Below are positions 1 through 10,256 of a stretch of DNA of 64,000 bases, piece after piece. Below the pieces are notes generated by a model that was not told the DNA's origin, made no database searches, and saw only the letters and a program-made list of their open reading frames with translations. Both the position numbers and the translations under genes were made by a program. Where the stretch lies: NCBI RefSeq assembly GCF_014138265.1, contig NZ_JACGXL010000001.1:1270171-1334170 (forward strand), read 5' to 3'. This DNA is from Dokdonella fugitiva (GTDB lineage Bacteria > Pseudomonadota > Gammaproteobacteria > Xanthomonadales > Rhodanobacteraceae). Every line of letters starts with the position of its first letter. The first letter of the stretch is position 1.

Positions 1-857
1 GCGCGACGGAACAAGCCTTCGCGCGCCTGCGGCCAGATGCGCTCGTTGCGCAGCGCGGCTTCGACGTTCGGCGCGGACGACAAGCGCAGCAGCGTGCGCA
101 GCTGCGTGAGCAGCCAGCCGAGCATGGGGATGAGCTCCTCACCTTCGGCGCGCAGCCCGGCGACGATGTGCAGCGCACGCGCGGCGTCGCCCGCGAGCGC
201 CGCGTCGGCGAGGCGGAACACGTCGTAGCGCGCGTCGTCGGCGACGCTCGCTTCGAGCGTGTCGGTGTCGATCGCCTGCCCCGCGTGCAGCAGCGCGAGC
301 TCGTCGATCTCCTGCGCCGCCGCGAGCAGGTTGCCTTCGACGCGATCGGCGAGCAGCGCGATCGCGTCGACCGACAGGCGCAGCCCGCGCGACGCGGCGC
401 GCGCGCCGATCCAGTCCGGCAGTTCCTCGCGCTTGAGCGGCCACACCGCGACGAGCGTGCCGGCGCGCTCGATCGCGGCCGACCAGGCCGCCTCGTGCTT
501 GCGGCTCCAGTCGTTCGCGGTCACCAGCAGTACCGTGTCCGGCGGCGGCGCCTCGCAGTATTCGGCGAGCGCGGCGGCACCGTCCTTGCCGGGTCGCCCG
601 GTCGGCAGGCGCAGGTCGATCAGGCGCCGGGTCGCGAACAGCGACATCGAGCGCGCCGCGTCGCCGAGGCGGTTCCAGTCGAAACCCGCTTCGACATCCA
701 GCACGTCGCGCTCGAGGTAGCCGAGTTCCTTCGCGCGCGCGCGCAGCGCGTCGGCCGCTTCGAGCACGAGCAATGGTTCGGCGCCGGCGATGAGGTAGAC
801 CGGCTTGAGTTCGGGAGCGCCCAACTGGCGGCGCAGGGCGGCGAGCGTCGTCGACAT
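1..857 (-). CDS. holA: DNA polymerase III subunit delta (HolA), C-terminus cut by window edge
   Basis: Delta subunit of the clamp loader, which opens the beta sliding clamp during replication. Reading leftwards from the ATG at 857, the frame stays open to base 1, giving 285 codons of a protein normally about 340 residues long. The start reads MSTTLAALRRQL, followed by PVYLIAGAEPLLVLEAADAL, the delta N-terminal fold used to contact beta. Later stretches match the family, for example VLLVTANDW and DRVEGNLLAAAQEIDEL. The upstream kinase gene stops 10 bp before this start, so the two are probably co-transcribed. In related genomes holA usually follows lptE directly; here they are separated by about 5 kb. 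The identification is from motif recognition and is strong. Confidence 0.93.
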   Translation of the reverse strand, partial: MSTTLAALRRQLGAPELKPVYLIAGAEPLLVLEAADALRARAKELGYLERDVLDVEAGFDWNRLGDAARSMSLFATRRLIDLRLPTGRPGKDGAAALAEYCEAPPPDTVLLVTANDWSRKHEAAWSAAIERAGTLVAVWPLKREELPDWIGARAASRGLRLSVDAIALLADRVEGNLLAAAQEIDELALLHAGQAIDTDTLEASVADDARYDVFRLADAALAGDAARALHIVAGLRAEGEELIPMLGWLLTQLRTLLRLSSAPNVEAALRNERIWPQAREGLFRR

Positions 858-866
858 GCGCTGATT

Positions 867-3542
867 CTAGCGGGCACGGGCGTCGGCTTGCGCGAGCAGC
901 GCCTCGCGCTCACGCCCGAACGGGTTCCCGTCCGGGTAGGCCCGGCGTGCCGCCGCGACCGCGGCGCGCAGGGTCGGCGCCGCCGCCGCGTCGCCCGCGG
1001 CGAGCTGCGCCTCGCCTTGCCACGCCAGCGCATCGGCGTAGGCGCAGTGGTCCTCCCCGACGGCGCCGCGCAGTTCGGCGAGTGCGCGCTCGAACAGCGG
1101 CCACGCGGCGTCGGCACGGCCGTGCCGCGCGAACAGGCGCGCGAGCGACGCGCGCGCGACGCCGGACGTGTCGTTCGGCGTACCGAACATGGCGTCGCCG
1201 GTCTCCGCGGCGTCGCGCAGCAGGCGCTCCGCCTCGTCCGCATCGCCCGTTTCGGCGAGCGCCTGGCCGAGCACGAGCTGCGACAGCGCGACCACGGGAT
1301 GACGCGGGCCGTACGCGCCGAGGTCGAGTTCGAGCGCGCGTCGCCCGGCCTGCCGCGCGGCCGCCGCGTCGCCGCGGTGCAAGGCGTTGAGCGCGAGCGC
1401 GCGCCAGGTGCCGTCGAGCGAGATCGCCTCGTCGCCGAGCGCCTGCCGCCGCGTCGCGAACGCTTCGTCGAGCATGCCGTGCGCTTCCTCGAAGCGGCCT
1501 TCGCGGTCGATCACGCGCGCGAGGTTCGCCAGCGTGCCGGCGTAATGCGGGTGCGCCTTGCCGAGCAGTTCCGCGTGGATCTGCGCGGCTTCGCGCAAGG
1601 CGGCCTCCGCTTCGACGAGGTGCCCGGCCCCGGCGAGCGAGTAGCCGAGGTCGTTGAGCGAGGTCGATACCGCCGAGTGGATGCGCGGGTGCAGCGCGCG
1701 GTTCAGCGCGACGACCTGCCGCAACAGCTCGACCGCATCCTCGTAGTGCTGCCAGCTGAGCCGGACGTAGGCGAGTGCGTTGAGCGCGTCGGAATACACC
1801 TCGCTGTCGTGTGCGCGCGCTCGACCGACGCCGTCGACGACGCCGCGCGCGATCGCGTCCGCTTCGGCGAATCGACCGGCGTAGACGAGCGTGGTGGACT
1901 GCTCGGCGCGCACGCGCAGCTCGAGCTCCGATCCTTCGCCGTCGCTCTCGCGCGCGAGCGCGTCGGTCCGTTCGAACGTCGCCAGCGCGTCGTCGAGGCG
2001 GCGCAGCATGCGCTGGTCCGTGCCGAGGTCGACCAGGATGCCGACGCGCTGCGCATCCGGCAGGCCGGCCGTTTCGGCGAGCCGCGCGGACTGCTCGTAC
2101 AGCGGCAGCGCACGCTCGTACTGGCCGTAGTCCCAGTAGAGGTTGCCGATCTCGTCGTAGATTTCGGCCGCGACCGCTGGCTGGTCGGCGAGATCCTTGC
2201 CGATGCGCTCGCTCGCGCGGTCGAGGATCTGCCGCGCGGTGAGCGTTTCGCCCTTGCCCTGCGTGTCGTTCGGGTCGTTCGCGTCGAGGATGCCGAGCAC
2301 GAACGCTTTTTCCGCCTCGGCGCGCTGGGCCTGCCGCTGCGCGCGCCTTGCGTGGTGCAGGCTCACCGCGGTCGCGGCGACGAGGGCGGCGACGACGGCG
2401 GCGGCGGCGGCGATCGCCGCGCGATTGCGACCGGCGAACTTGCGTGCGCGGTACCAGACGTCGTCGCCGCGCGCGAGCACGGGATGGCCCGAACGGAAGC
2501 GCCGCAGGTCCGCCGCGAGCGATTCGGCGCCCGCGTAGCGGCGCTCCGGCTCCTTGGCGAGCGCGCGCAGGACGATGCGATCGAGGTCGCCACGCAAGGT
2601 CGGCGCGCGGTCGCGTGCCGCAGCCGCGCCGCGCGCGGCGATCGCGCTCGGTGCGGCGGGCTCGGCGGCGACGATCGCGTTCGCGAGATCGCCGCCGGCG
2701 ACGCGATAGGCACGCTCGCCCGCGAGCAGTTCGCACAGCACCATGCCGAGCGCATAGACGTCGGTCGCGGTCGTCACCGCCTCGCCGCGCACCTGCTCCG
2801 GCGCGGCGTAGTCGGGCGTCAGGCGCTGCACGATCGTCGCCGTCGCTTCGCCGTCCGCGGTCGCCTCGATGAGCTTGGCGATGCCGAAATCGAGGAGCTT
2901 CACCTGCCCTTCCGCGGTCACGAGGATGTTCGACGGCTTCAGGTCGCGATGCACGACGAGGTTGCGGTGCGCGTACTGCACCGCGTCGCAGACCTGCAGG
3001 AACAGGTCGATGCGCGCATCGATGCCGAGCCCGCGCGCGTCGCACCAGGCGTCGAGCGGCTCGCCGTCGACGTACTCCATGACGAAGTACGGCACGCCGT
3101 CCGCGCCGAGACCGCCGTCGAACAGTTGCGCGATGTTCGGATGGTGCAGCCGTGCGAGCACGCGGCGTTCGTGCTGGAAGCGGCGCACGAGGTCGGGCGT
3201 CGGATACAGCAGGCGCTTGATCGCGACGTGCTGTTCGAACGCGCCGTCGGCGCGCTGCGCTCGCCAAACTTCGCCCATGCCGCCCATGCCGATGCGCTCG
3301 ACCGCGCGATACGCGCCGAACGACGCGCCCTCGCCGGGGTCGCCGACATCGGCGCCACCGGCGAACGGCCGCTCGAGGAATTCGCCCGAGCCTTCGTCGG
3401 CCGCGAGCAGGCGCTGCACCAGCACGAGCAAGGCCTCGTCGCCGACGCATTGCGCGGCAAGCCATTCGCTGCGCCGGTCCGCTTCCACCTCGAGCGCCTG
3501 CTCGAACACGGCGGAGGCGCGACGCCAGAGTTCACGCTGCAT
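867..3542 (-). CDS. Membrane-anchored serine/threonine protein kinase with C-terminal TPR-like repeats
   Basis: An 891-residue eukaryotic-type kinase. Visible kinase motifs are the glycine loop GMGGMG (about 85-90), VAIK with the ATP-binding Lys at 109, HRDLKPSN (198-205), DFG (218-220) and AAPE (246-249). The kinase domain ends near 350. A single hydrophobic Ala/Val-rich helix at about 373-395 should cross the inner membrane. The remaining roughly 490 residues are helical repeats rich in ALxxxxGR and A-x-Y patterns, typical of TPR-type sensor or scaffold regions. The gene begins 5 bp after the stop of an ECF sigma gene, and this pairing of PF07638-type sigma factors with Ser/Thr kinases is widespread. 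Its substrate is unknown; the sigma factor or helical-repeat partners are reasonable guesses. No PP2C phosphatase is encoded nearby. Confidence 0.93.
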   Translation of the reverse strand: MQRELWRRASAVFEQALEVEADRRSEWLAAQCVGDEALLVLVQRLLAADEGSGEFLERPFAGGADVGDPGEGASFGAYRAVERIGMGGMGEVWRAQRADGAFEQHVAIKRLLYPTPDLVRRFQHERRVLARLHHPNIAQLFDGGLGADGVPYFVMEYVDGEPLDAWCDARGLGIDARIDLFLQVCDAVQYAHRNLVVHRDLKPSNILVTAEGQVKLLDFGIAKLIEATADGEATATIVQRLTPDYAAPEQVRGEAVTTATDVYALGMVLCELLAGERAYRVAGGDLANAIVAAEPAAPSAIAARGAAAARDRAPTLRGDLDRIVLRALAKEPERRYAGAESLAADLRRFRSGHPVLARGDDVWYRARKFAGRNRAAIAAAAAVVAALVAATAVSLHHARRAQRQAQRAEAEKAFVLGILDANDPNDTQGKGETLTARQILDRASERIGKDLADQPAVAAEIYDEIGNLYWDYGQYERALPLYEQSARLAETAGLPDAQRVGILVDLGTDQRMLRRLDDALATFERTDALARESDGEGSELELRVRAEQSTTLVYAGRFAEADAIARGVVDGVGRARAHDSEVYSDALNALAYVRLSWQHYEDAVELLRQVVALNRALHPRIHSAVSTSLNDLGYSLAGAGHLVEAEAALREAAQIHAELLGKAHPHYAGTLANLARVIDREGRFEEAHGMLDEAFATRRQALGDEAISLDGTWRALALNALHRGDAAAARQAGRRALELDLGAYGPRHPVVALSQLVLGQALAETGDADEAERLLRDAAETGDAMFGTPNDTSGVARASLARLFARHGRADAAWPLFERALAELRGAVGEDHCAYADALAWQGEAQLAAGDAAAAPTLRAAVAAARRAYPDGNPFGREREALLAQADARAR

Positions 3543-3547
3543 CGCGC

Positions 3548-4108
3548 TCAGGCTCCGCTGCCGACGGCGTCGAACAGGAACGCCCGGGCCCTGCGCCAGT
3601 CGCGATGGATCGTGCGCACGGTGAGGTTCTGCGCCTGCGCGACCTGCTCCACCGAGAGCCCGGCGAAGAAGCGCATCTCGACGAGTTCGGCCAGGCGCGG
3701 CTCGAGTTCGCCGAGCTGGTCGAGCGCGGCGTCGAGCCGCAGCAGCGTGTCGGGCGAGGTCGATTCGAACGGCAGGTCGTCGTCGAGCGTGACCGCGATC
3801 GCGGCGGGCCCGCCGCGCTTCTGCGCGACGCGGCGGCGCGCGTGGTCGATCGCGATCTGCCGCATCGCCTTCGCCGCGACGACGAAGAAATGGCTGCGAT
3901 CGCGCAGCTCGAGCCGCTCGGGGTTGACCAGCTTGAGGTAGGCCTCGTGCACGAGCCCGGTCGTGTCGAGCGTCAGTGCGCCGCCGCCGAGCAGTTGGCG
4001 GCGCGCGATGCGCTTGAGCTCGTCGTAGACCACCTCGAACAGGCGCTTGAGCGCGGCCCCGTCACCCGCGCCGACGGCTTCGACCAGTTGTGTGACGTCC
4101 TCGGTCAC
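3548..4108 (-). CDS. ECF-type RNA polymerase sigma factor (PF07638/TIGR02999-like)
   Basis: A 186-residue alternative sigma factor starting at GTG (4108). Region 2 spans about residues 8-100 and includes ELKRIARRQL, the TTGLVHEAYLKL segment and the RSHFFVVAAKAMRQIAIDHARRR core that binds the -10 element. Region 4 (about 125-180) contains LVEMRFFAGLSVEQVAQ and the recognition helix HRDWRRARAFL. This layout matches the family that sits beside Ser/Thr kinases and lacks a classical membrane anti-sigma factor. It is followed after 5 bp by the kinase gene and is divergent from the S74-like secreted gene, which could be one of its targets. That regulatory link is only inferred from position. Confidence 0.93.
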   Translation of the reverse strand: MTEDVTQLVEAVGAGDGAALKRLFEVVYDELKRIARRQLLGGGALTLDTTGLVHEAYLKLVNPERLELRDRSHFFVVAAKAMRQIAIDHARRRVAQKRGGPAAIAVTLDDDLPFESTSPDTLLRLDAALDQLGELEPRLAELVEMRFFAGLSVEQVAQAQNLTVRTIHRDWRRARAFLFDAVGSGA

Positions 4109-4244
4109 CCGCTCCCCCGTCGCCCCTGCGTGCGTGAAGAGTAGCGCAGGCGCACGGCGCAGGACCTGTCATGTCACTTTCGCCGCGAACCTGCGTGTGT
4201 GCCGGCACGGGGACGACCCGGATCACGAGAACGGAGACCGGCAA

Positions 4245-5654
4245 ATGAATCGTGCAGCACTGTATGCCGCCCTCGCGGCGGTTTCGGCCATGGGCACGGC
4301 CCATGCGGAACGTTTCACCTACCACGGCCAGCTGCAGGACGCCGGCGCCGCGGCGAATGGCCGCTACGACCTGCGCTTGACGCTGTACTCGTCGGCGCAG
4401 GGCGGCGCCGCGCTCGCCGCTCCGGTCGACCTCTACGGCGTCGACGTGCGCGACGGCAGCTTCAGCGCGCAGGCCGACTTCGGCACGCTGTCCGGACTCG
4501 ACGCGCAGGCCTGGCTCGAGGTCGCGCTGAGGCCTGCGGGCGGCGGCGGCTACGCCAGGCTCGACGGCCGCTCGCCGGTGGCGCCCGATACGAACGCGTG
4601 TCCCGGCGCATGGTCGATCGACGGCAACGCCGCCAATCCGGCCAACAGCTACTTCGGCACGGCCGACGCGCAGGACGTCCTCATGAAGGCGAACGGCACG
4701 CTGTTCCTCACCGCGCCGTCCGCCGCGGGCGGCGCCGTCGGGCTTTCCAACGCCTCCGTCTCCGGTGCGGGCCTGCACTCGACCGCGCTCGGATTCGCCT
4801 ACGCGGCACAAGGGTATGCGTCGATCTCCGGCGGCTACTCCGCCGGCGCGCTTCACGACGGTTCGATCGTCTGGGGCGACAAGCCGTCGACCGCGCACGA
4901 GATCAACGACTCGGCGGCGAACCAGTTCATCGTGCAGGCGAACGGCGGCGTCGGCATCAACACCTCGCACGCGGAGGGCGGCACGGCGCCGCTCGACGCG
5001 ACGATGACGGTCGCCTTGCCGTCGTCGGCGACCGGCACGGCGCTGGCGAGCATCAAGCTGCGCGGTACCGAGTCGACCACGACGGCGGTGACGTTCGGCG
5101 GCCTCGAGAACCTCCTCGGCAGCGGGCATCCGCTGCTTTCGATCGTCGGGCACAACGCCGACGACACCGACCGCACCTACGCGACGTTCACGCAGAACCG
5201 CGTCAGCCTGCTCGGCTCGACCACCGCCGGCGCCTTCTCCGTCGGCAGCGACGCGAGCAGCGGCAACGGCGCCTACCTGACGACCGGCGGCACCTGGACC
5301 AACGCCTCCAGCCGCTCGTTCAAGGACGGCTTCGCCGCCGTGAACGTCGAAGGCGTGCTCGAGAAACTCGTCGCGCTGCCGGTGCAGACCTGGTTCTACA
5401 AGCAGGCGCACGCGGAAGGCCTGCACATGGGTCCGGTCGCCGAGGACTTCGCCGGCGCGTTCGGCCTCGGCAACGACGACAAGCATGTCGGCACGGTGGA
5501 CGAGAGCGGCGTCGCGTTCGCGGCGATCCAGGGACTCAACCGCAAGGTCGAGAGCCGAGACGACGCGCTCGAGCGCGAGAACGCCACGTTGCGCAGCCGT
5601 CTCGACGCGCTGAACGCGCGGTTGGAGAAACTCGAACAGCGCGGGGAGCAGTGA
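4245..5654 (+). CDS. Secreted protein with C-terminal peptidase S74-like (tail-fibre chaperone) domain
   Basis: A 469-residue exported protein. Residues 1-21 form a signal peptide ending AHA. The N-terminal part (FTYHGQLQDAGAAANGRYDLRLTLY) is a beta-rich module often found at the start of bacterial surface proteins of this kind. The middle has repeated short beta segments with Gly/Ser. The last 110 residues (SRSFKDGF..., VQTWFYK, GPVAEDFAGAFGLG, GVAFAAIQGLN) resemble the intramolecular chaperone S74 domain of phage tail fibres and ends in a Leu/Glu coiled coil. I chose the ATG at 4245 because it begins a good signal peptide and has GGAG about 10 bp upstream. It lacks the GF(D/E) tail seen on other secreted proteins here, but the next gene, 1 bp away, carries one. 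Confidence 0.85.
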   Translation: MNRAALYAALAAVSAMGTAHAERFTYHGQLQDAGAAANGRYDLRLTLYSSAQGGAALAAPVDLYGVDVRDGSFSAQADFGTLSGLDAQAWLEVALRPAGGGGYARLDGRSPVAPDTNACPGAWSIDGNAANPANSYFGTADAQDVLMKANGTLFLTAPSAAGGAVGLSNASVSGAGLHSTALGFAYAAQGYASISGGYSAGALHDGSIVWGDKPSTAHEINDSAANQFIVQANGGVGINTSHAEGGTAPLDATMTVALPSSATGTALASIKLRGTESTTTAVTFGGLENLLGSGHPLLSIVGHNADDTDRTYATFTQNRVSLLGSTTAGAFSVGSDASSGNGAYLTTGGTWTNASSRSFKDGFAAVNVEGVLEKLVALPVQTWFYKQAHAEGLHMGPVAEDFAGAFGLGNDDKHVGTVDESGVAFAAIQGLNRKVESRDDALERENATLRSRLDALNARLEKLEQRGEQ

Positions 5655-5655
5655 C

Positions 5656-5955
5656 ATGGACGCGCGTTCGCGGAGGAGTGCGGTCGCCGCGCTCGGATGG
5701 TCGCTGGCGCTGGTCATGCCGCCCGTATCGGCCAGCGCGCCCCGCGCCGTGACGGGCGGCCACGTCGACGCGGAAGCGACGGCGGCGACGCTCGCCGGCA
5801 ACGGCTACACGCTGCAGGCGCGGCTGTCGAAGGAAACACCGCCGGCCGTGAGCCAGGGCGATGCACGGTTCTCGCTGACGGCGCGGCTCGCCGCGTCGGC
5901 GCTCGCCTGCACCGGCGGCGACATCATCTTCCAGAACGGATTCGAGCTGCCGTAG
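5656..5955 (+). CDS. Small secreted protein with C-terminal IFQNGFE tail
   Basis: A 99-residue protein starting 1 bp after the stop of the S74-like gene, so the two should be translationally coupled. Residues 1-27 form an export signal (SRRSAVAALGWSLALVMPP then SAS). The mature part is only about 70 residues: a Thr/Ala-rich stretch, a short hydrophilic region, and the end CTGGDIIFQNGFELP. The IFQNGFE tail matches the C-terminal ends of four other secreted proteins in this window. Function is unknown; the protein may be a carrier for the tail itself or a partner for the neighbouring S74-like protein. A strong hairpin follows 8 bp after the stop. Confidence 0.75.
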   Translation: MDARSRRSAVAALGWSLALVMPPVSASAPRAVTGGHVDAEATAATLAGNGYTLQARLSKETPPAVSQGDARFSLTARLAASALACTGGDIIFQNGFELP

Positions 5956-5962
5956 TCCGCGT

Positions 5963-5990
5963 GCCGCTCCGGCTTCGCTGCCGGAGCGGC
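5963..5990 (+). terminator. GC-rich hairpin after the secreted-protein pair
   Basis: A perfect 11-bp inverted repeat (GCCGCTCCGGC / GCCGGAGCGGC) with a 6-base TTCGCT loop, starting 8 bp after the stop at 5955. No run of T follows, so it may be a transcript-end or RNA-stabilising hairpin rather than a classical intrinsic terminator. It lies between the convergent secreted-protein and lptE genes. Confidence 0.6.
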
Positions 5991-6052
5991 TTCGTGCAAG
6001 CAAGCGGAGTGGCCGGGCGTTGCGTGCACGCCCGCCGCGCGGGACGCACGCG

Positions 6053-6571
6053 TCAGTTCGCCGCGTGCGTCCCGTGCGCCGTCGCCTCGAGCCGGCGCAG
6101 CACGGTCTGCACCATGTCCTGCTGCAGTTCCTTGGTGAGCAGGTCAGTCTGCGCGGCGACGCCGAGCGACTGGCTCGCGTCGAAGGTGAAATCGCGACTG
6201 AGCTCGATCACCTGCTTGGGCACGATCACGCTGCCGGCGCCGTCGAGCACGTCGAACTCGACGTGGTAGCGCAGCGAATACTCCGTCGCGCGCGCGTTGC
6301 CGCCGACCGTGAGCACGTCGGTCGAGAACGCGTTCGCCTCGAAGCGGATCGTCGCGACGTCGGCCGCGGCGACGTCGACGACTTCGCTGCCCGAGCGCGG
6401 CAGCGCCTTGGCGAGGCCCTTCGCGAGCGCGCTCGACGCGTCGTCGATCTGGATGTGCACGCGCTTCATGCTCGCCGGCAGGTCGGCTTCCCGGCGCAGG
6501 TGGAATCCGCACGCGGCGAGCGGCAGGGCGAGCAGGGCGACGAGGGCGAACGGCGTGCGACGCAGGGTCAT
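6053..6571 (-). CDS. lptE: LPS-assembly lipoprotein LptE
   Basis: Outer-membrane lipoprotein that plugs and assembles LptD, the translocon that places lipopolysaccharide in the outer leaflet. It has 172 residues. The lipobox LAAC ends at Cys21 and is followed by GFHLRRE, the conserved LptE mature start (CGFHLR). The remainder shows the expected alternating beta pattern (YSLRYHVEFDVL) and a C-terminal helix (LLTKELQQDMVQTVLRRL). It overlaps the upstream GST gene by 4 bp (ATGA) and follows leuS in the usual order, but holA is displaced about 5 kb downstream. Confidence 0.93.
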   Translation of the reverse strand: MTLRRTPFALVALLALPLAACGFHLRREADLPASMKRVHIQIDDASSALAKGLAKALPRSGSEVVDVAAADVATIRFEANAFSTDVLTVGGNARATEYSLRYHVEFDVLDGAGSVIVPKQVIELSRDFTFDASQSLGVAAQTDLLTKELQQDMVQTVLRRLEATAHGTHAAN

Positions 6572-7215
6572 GTGCGGGTTCCGGCGGCAATCGGAGGGCT
6601 GGCGACCAGCAGATCATACGGTGCGAGCCAGCCCGGCAGCGAGCGGACGCGCTCGAGCCAGGCCGCGAGGGCCGGCCACGGCGCGAGGTCGACGCCGGCC
6701 TGGTCGGTCCAGAACAGGTAGCCGCAGCACGACATGTCGGCGATCGTCGGCGCGTCGCCGGCGACGAACGGCCGCCCGCGCAGCTCGGCGTCGAGGCGAT
6801 CGAAGTCGGCGTGCATGCGTGCGCTCCACCACGCCTCGAGCGCGGCGTCGGCGCGCGTGAAGCGGCGCGAGAAGCGCAGGTGCGGGAAGCTCATCGCGAG
6901 CCGGTTCGCTTCCCACGCGAGCCACTCGCGCACGCGCATGCGCTGCGCCGGCGTGCGGCCGTCGAGCTTGCCGTAGCGGCGCGCGACGTGGTCGAGGATC
7001 ACGTTGGACTGGCACACCGCGAGACCGTCCTCGTCGATGAGCACGGGCACCTCGCCGAACAGCGACGCGGTGCGGAAGTCCTCGCTTCGCTGCTCGCGCG
7101 GCACGTTGAGGTCGACCGCGCGCTGCTCGAACGGCACGGCCATGAGGCGCAATGCGAGCGCGATCTTGTAGCTGTGGCCGGACTCGCGGTTGCAGTAGAG
7201 GACGGGAACCGTCAC
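6568..7215 (-). CDS. Glutathione S-transferase family protein
   Basis: A 215-residue protein with a thioredoxin-fold N-terminal GST domain (about 1-80: VLYCNRESGHSYKIALALRL, then VPVLIDEDGLAVCQSNVILDHVARRYG, which includes the cis-Pro and the SNxI glutathione-binding segment). A helical C-terminal domain (about 90-205) contains PFVAGDAPTIADMSCCGYLFW, matching the GST N-capping motif. Substrate cannot be told from sequence. The stop overlaps the lptE start by 4 bp, and the gene sits between leuS and lptE, where related genomes normally have no GST. Confidence 0.88.
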   Translation of the reverse strand: MTVPVLYCNRESGHSYKIALALRLMAVPFEQRAVDLNVPREQRSEDFRTASLFGEVPVLIDEDGLAVCQSNVILDHVARRYGKLDGRTPAQRMRVREWLAWEANRLAMSFPHLRFSRRFTRADAALEAWWSARMHADFDRLDAELRGRPFVAGDAPTIADMSCCGYLFWTDQAGVDLAPWPALAAWLERVRSLPGWLAPYDLLVASPPIAAGTRT

Positions 7216-7276
7216 GGCAGTTTTCCTCGGCTCACTTCGATTTCTCCGGGACCTTCATCCCGCGGACGCGTGGGCC

Positions 7277-7341
7277 GGACGGGCGTGCATCGCCCGTCCC
7301 GGCACGAACGCGACGATGGATGCCCGCGCCTGCGCGGGCAT
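7277..7341. repeat. REP-like double hairpin between leuS and the GST gene
   Basis: Two adjacent inverted repeats. 7277-7299 is GGACGGGCG-N5-CGCCCGTCC (9-bp arms). 7320-7341 is ATGCCCGCGC-CT-GCGCGGGCAT (10-bp perfect arms, 2-base loop), preceded by GATGG. The second resembles the common proteobacterial intergenic hairpin of the GGATnCCCGC..GCGGGnAT type. It lies just after the leuS stop and may also act as its transcript end. Confidence 0.6.
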
Positions 7342-7378
7342 GGCGCGGATGCGCCAGGCCCCGCTCCGTCCGGCGCGA

Positions 7379-10150
<2,772 letters not shown>

Positions 10151-10221
10151 CTAACGCAGCGCAACATCGACGCCAACCCGGCTCCGTGCCGAATGGCACC
10201 TGCCCGCCGGGCTTGCTCGGC

Positions 10222-10227
10222 TACCAT
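10222..10227 (+). promoter_or_regulatory. Candidate -10 element of the amidohydrolase gene
   Basis: TACCAT within GGCTACCATGCG, 29 bp before the ATG at 10257. Similar GCTAnnATnCG boxes occur before several plus-strand genes here. No clear -35 hexamer is visible. The divergent leuS start is at 10093. Confidence 0.3.
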
Positions 10228-10256
10228 GCGGGACTTTCGCCCTCCGCGGAGCCGCC

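Noticed and set aside
168-3941. 1257-codon plus-strand open frame opposite the kinase and sigma factor genes
   Set aside because: Its residues are Arg-, Ala-, Val- and Glu-rich without domain motifs. It is the antisense reflection of high third-position GC in the real minus-strand genes.
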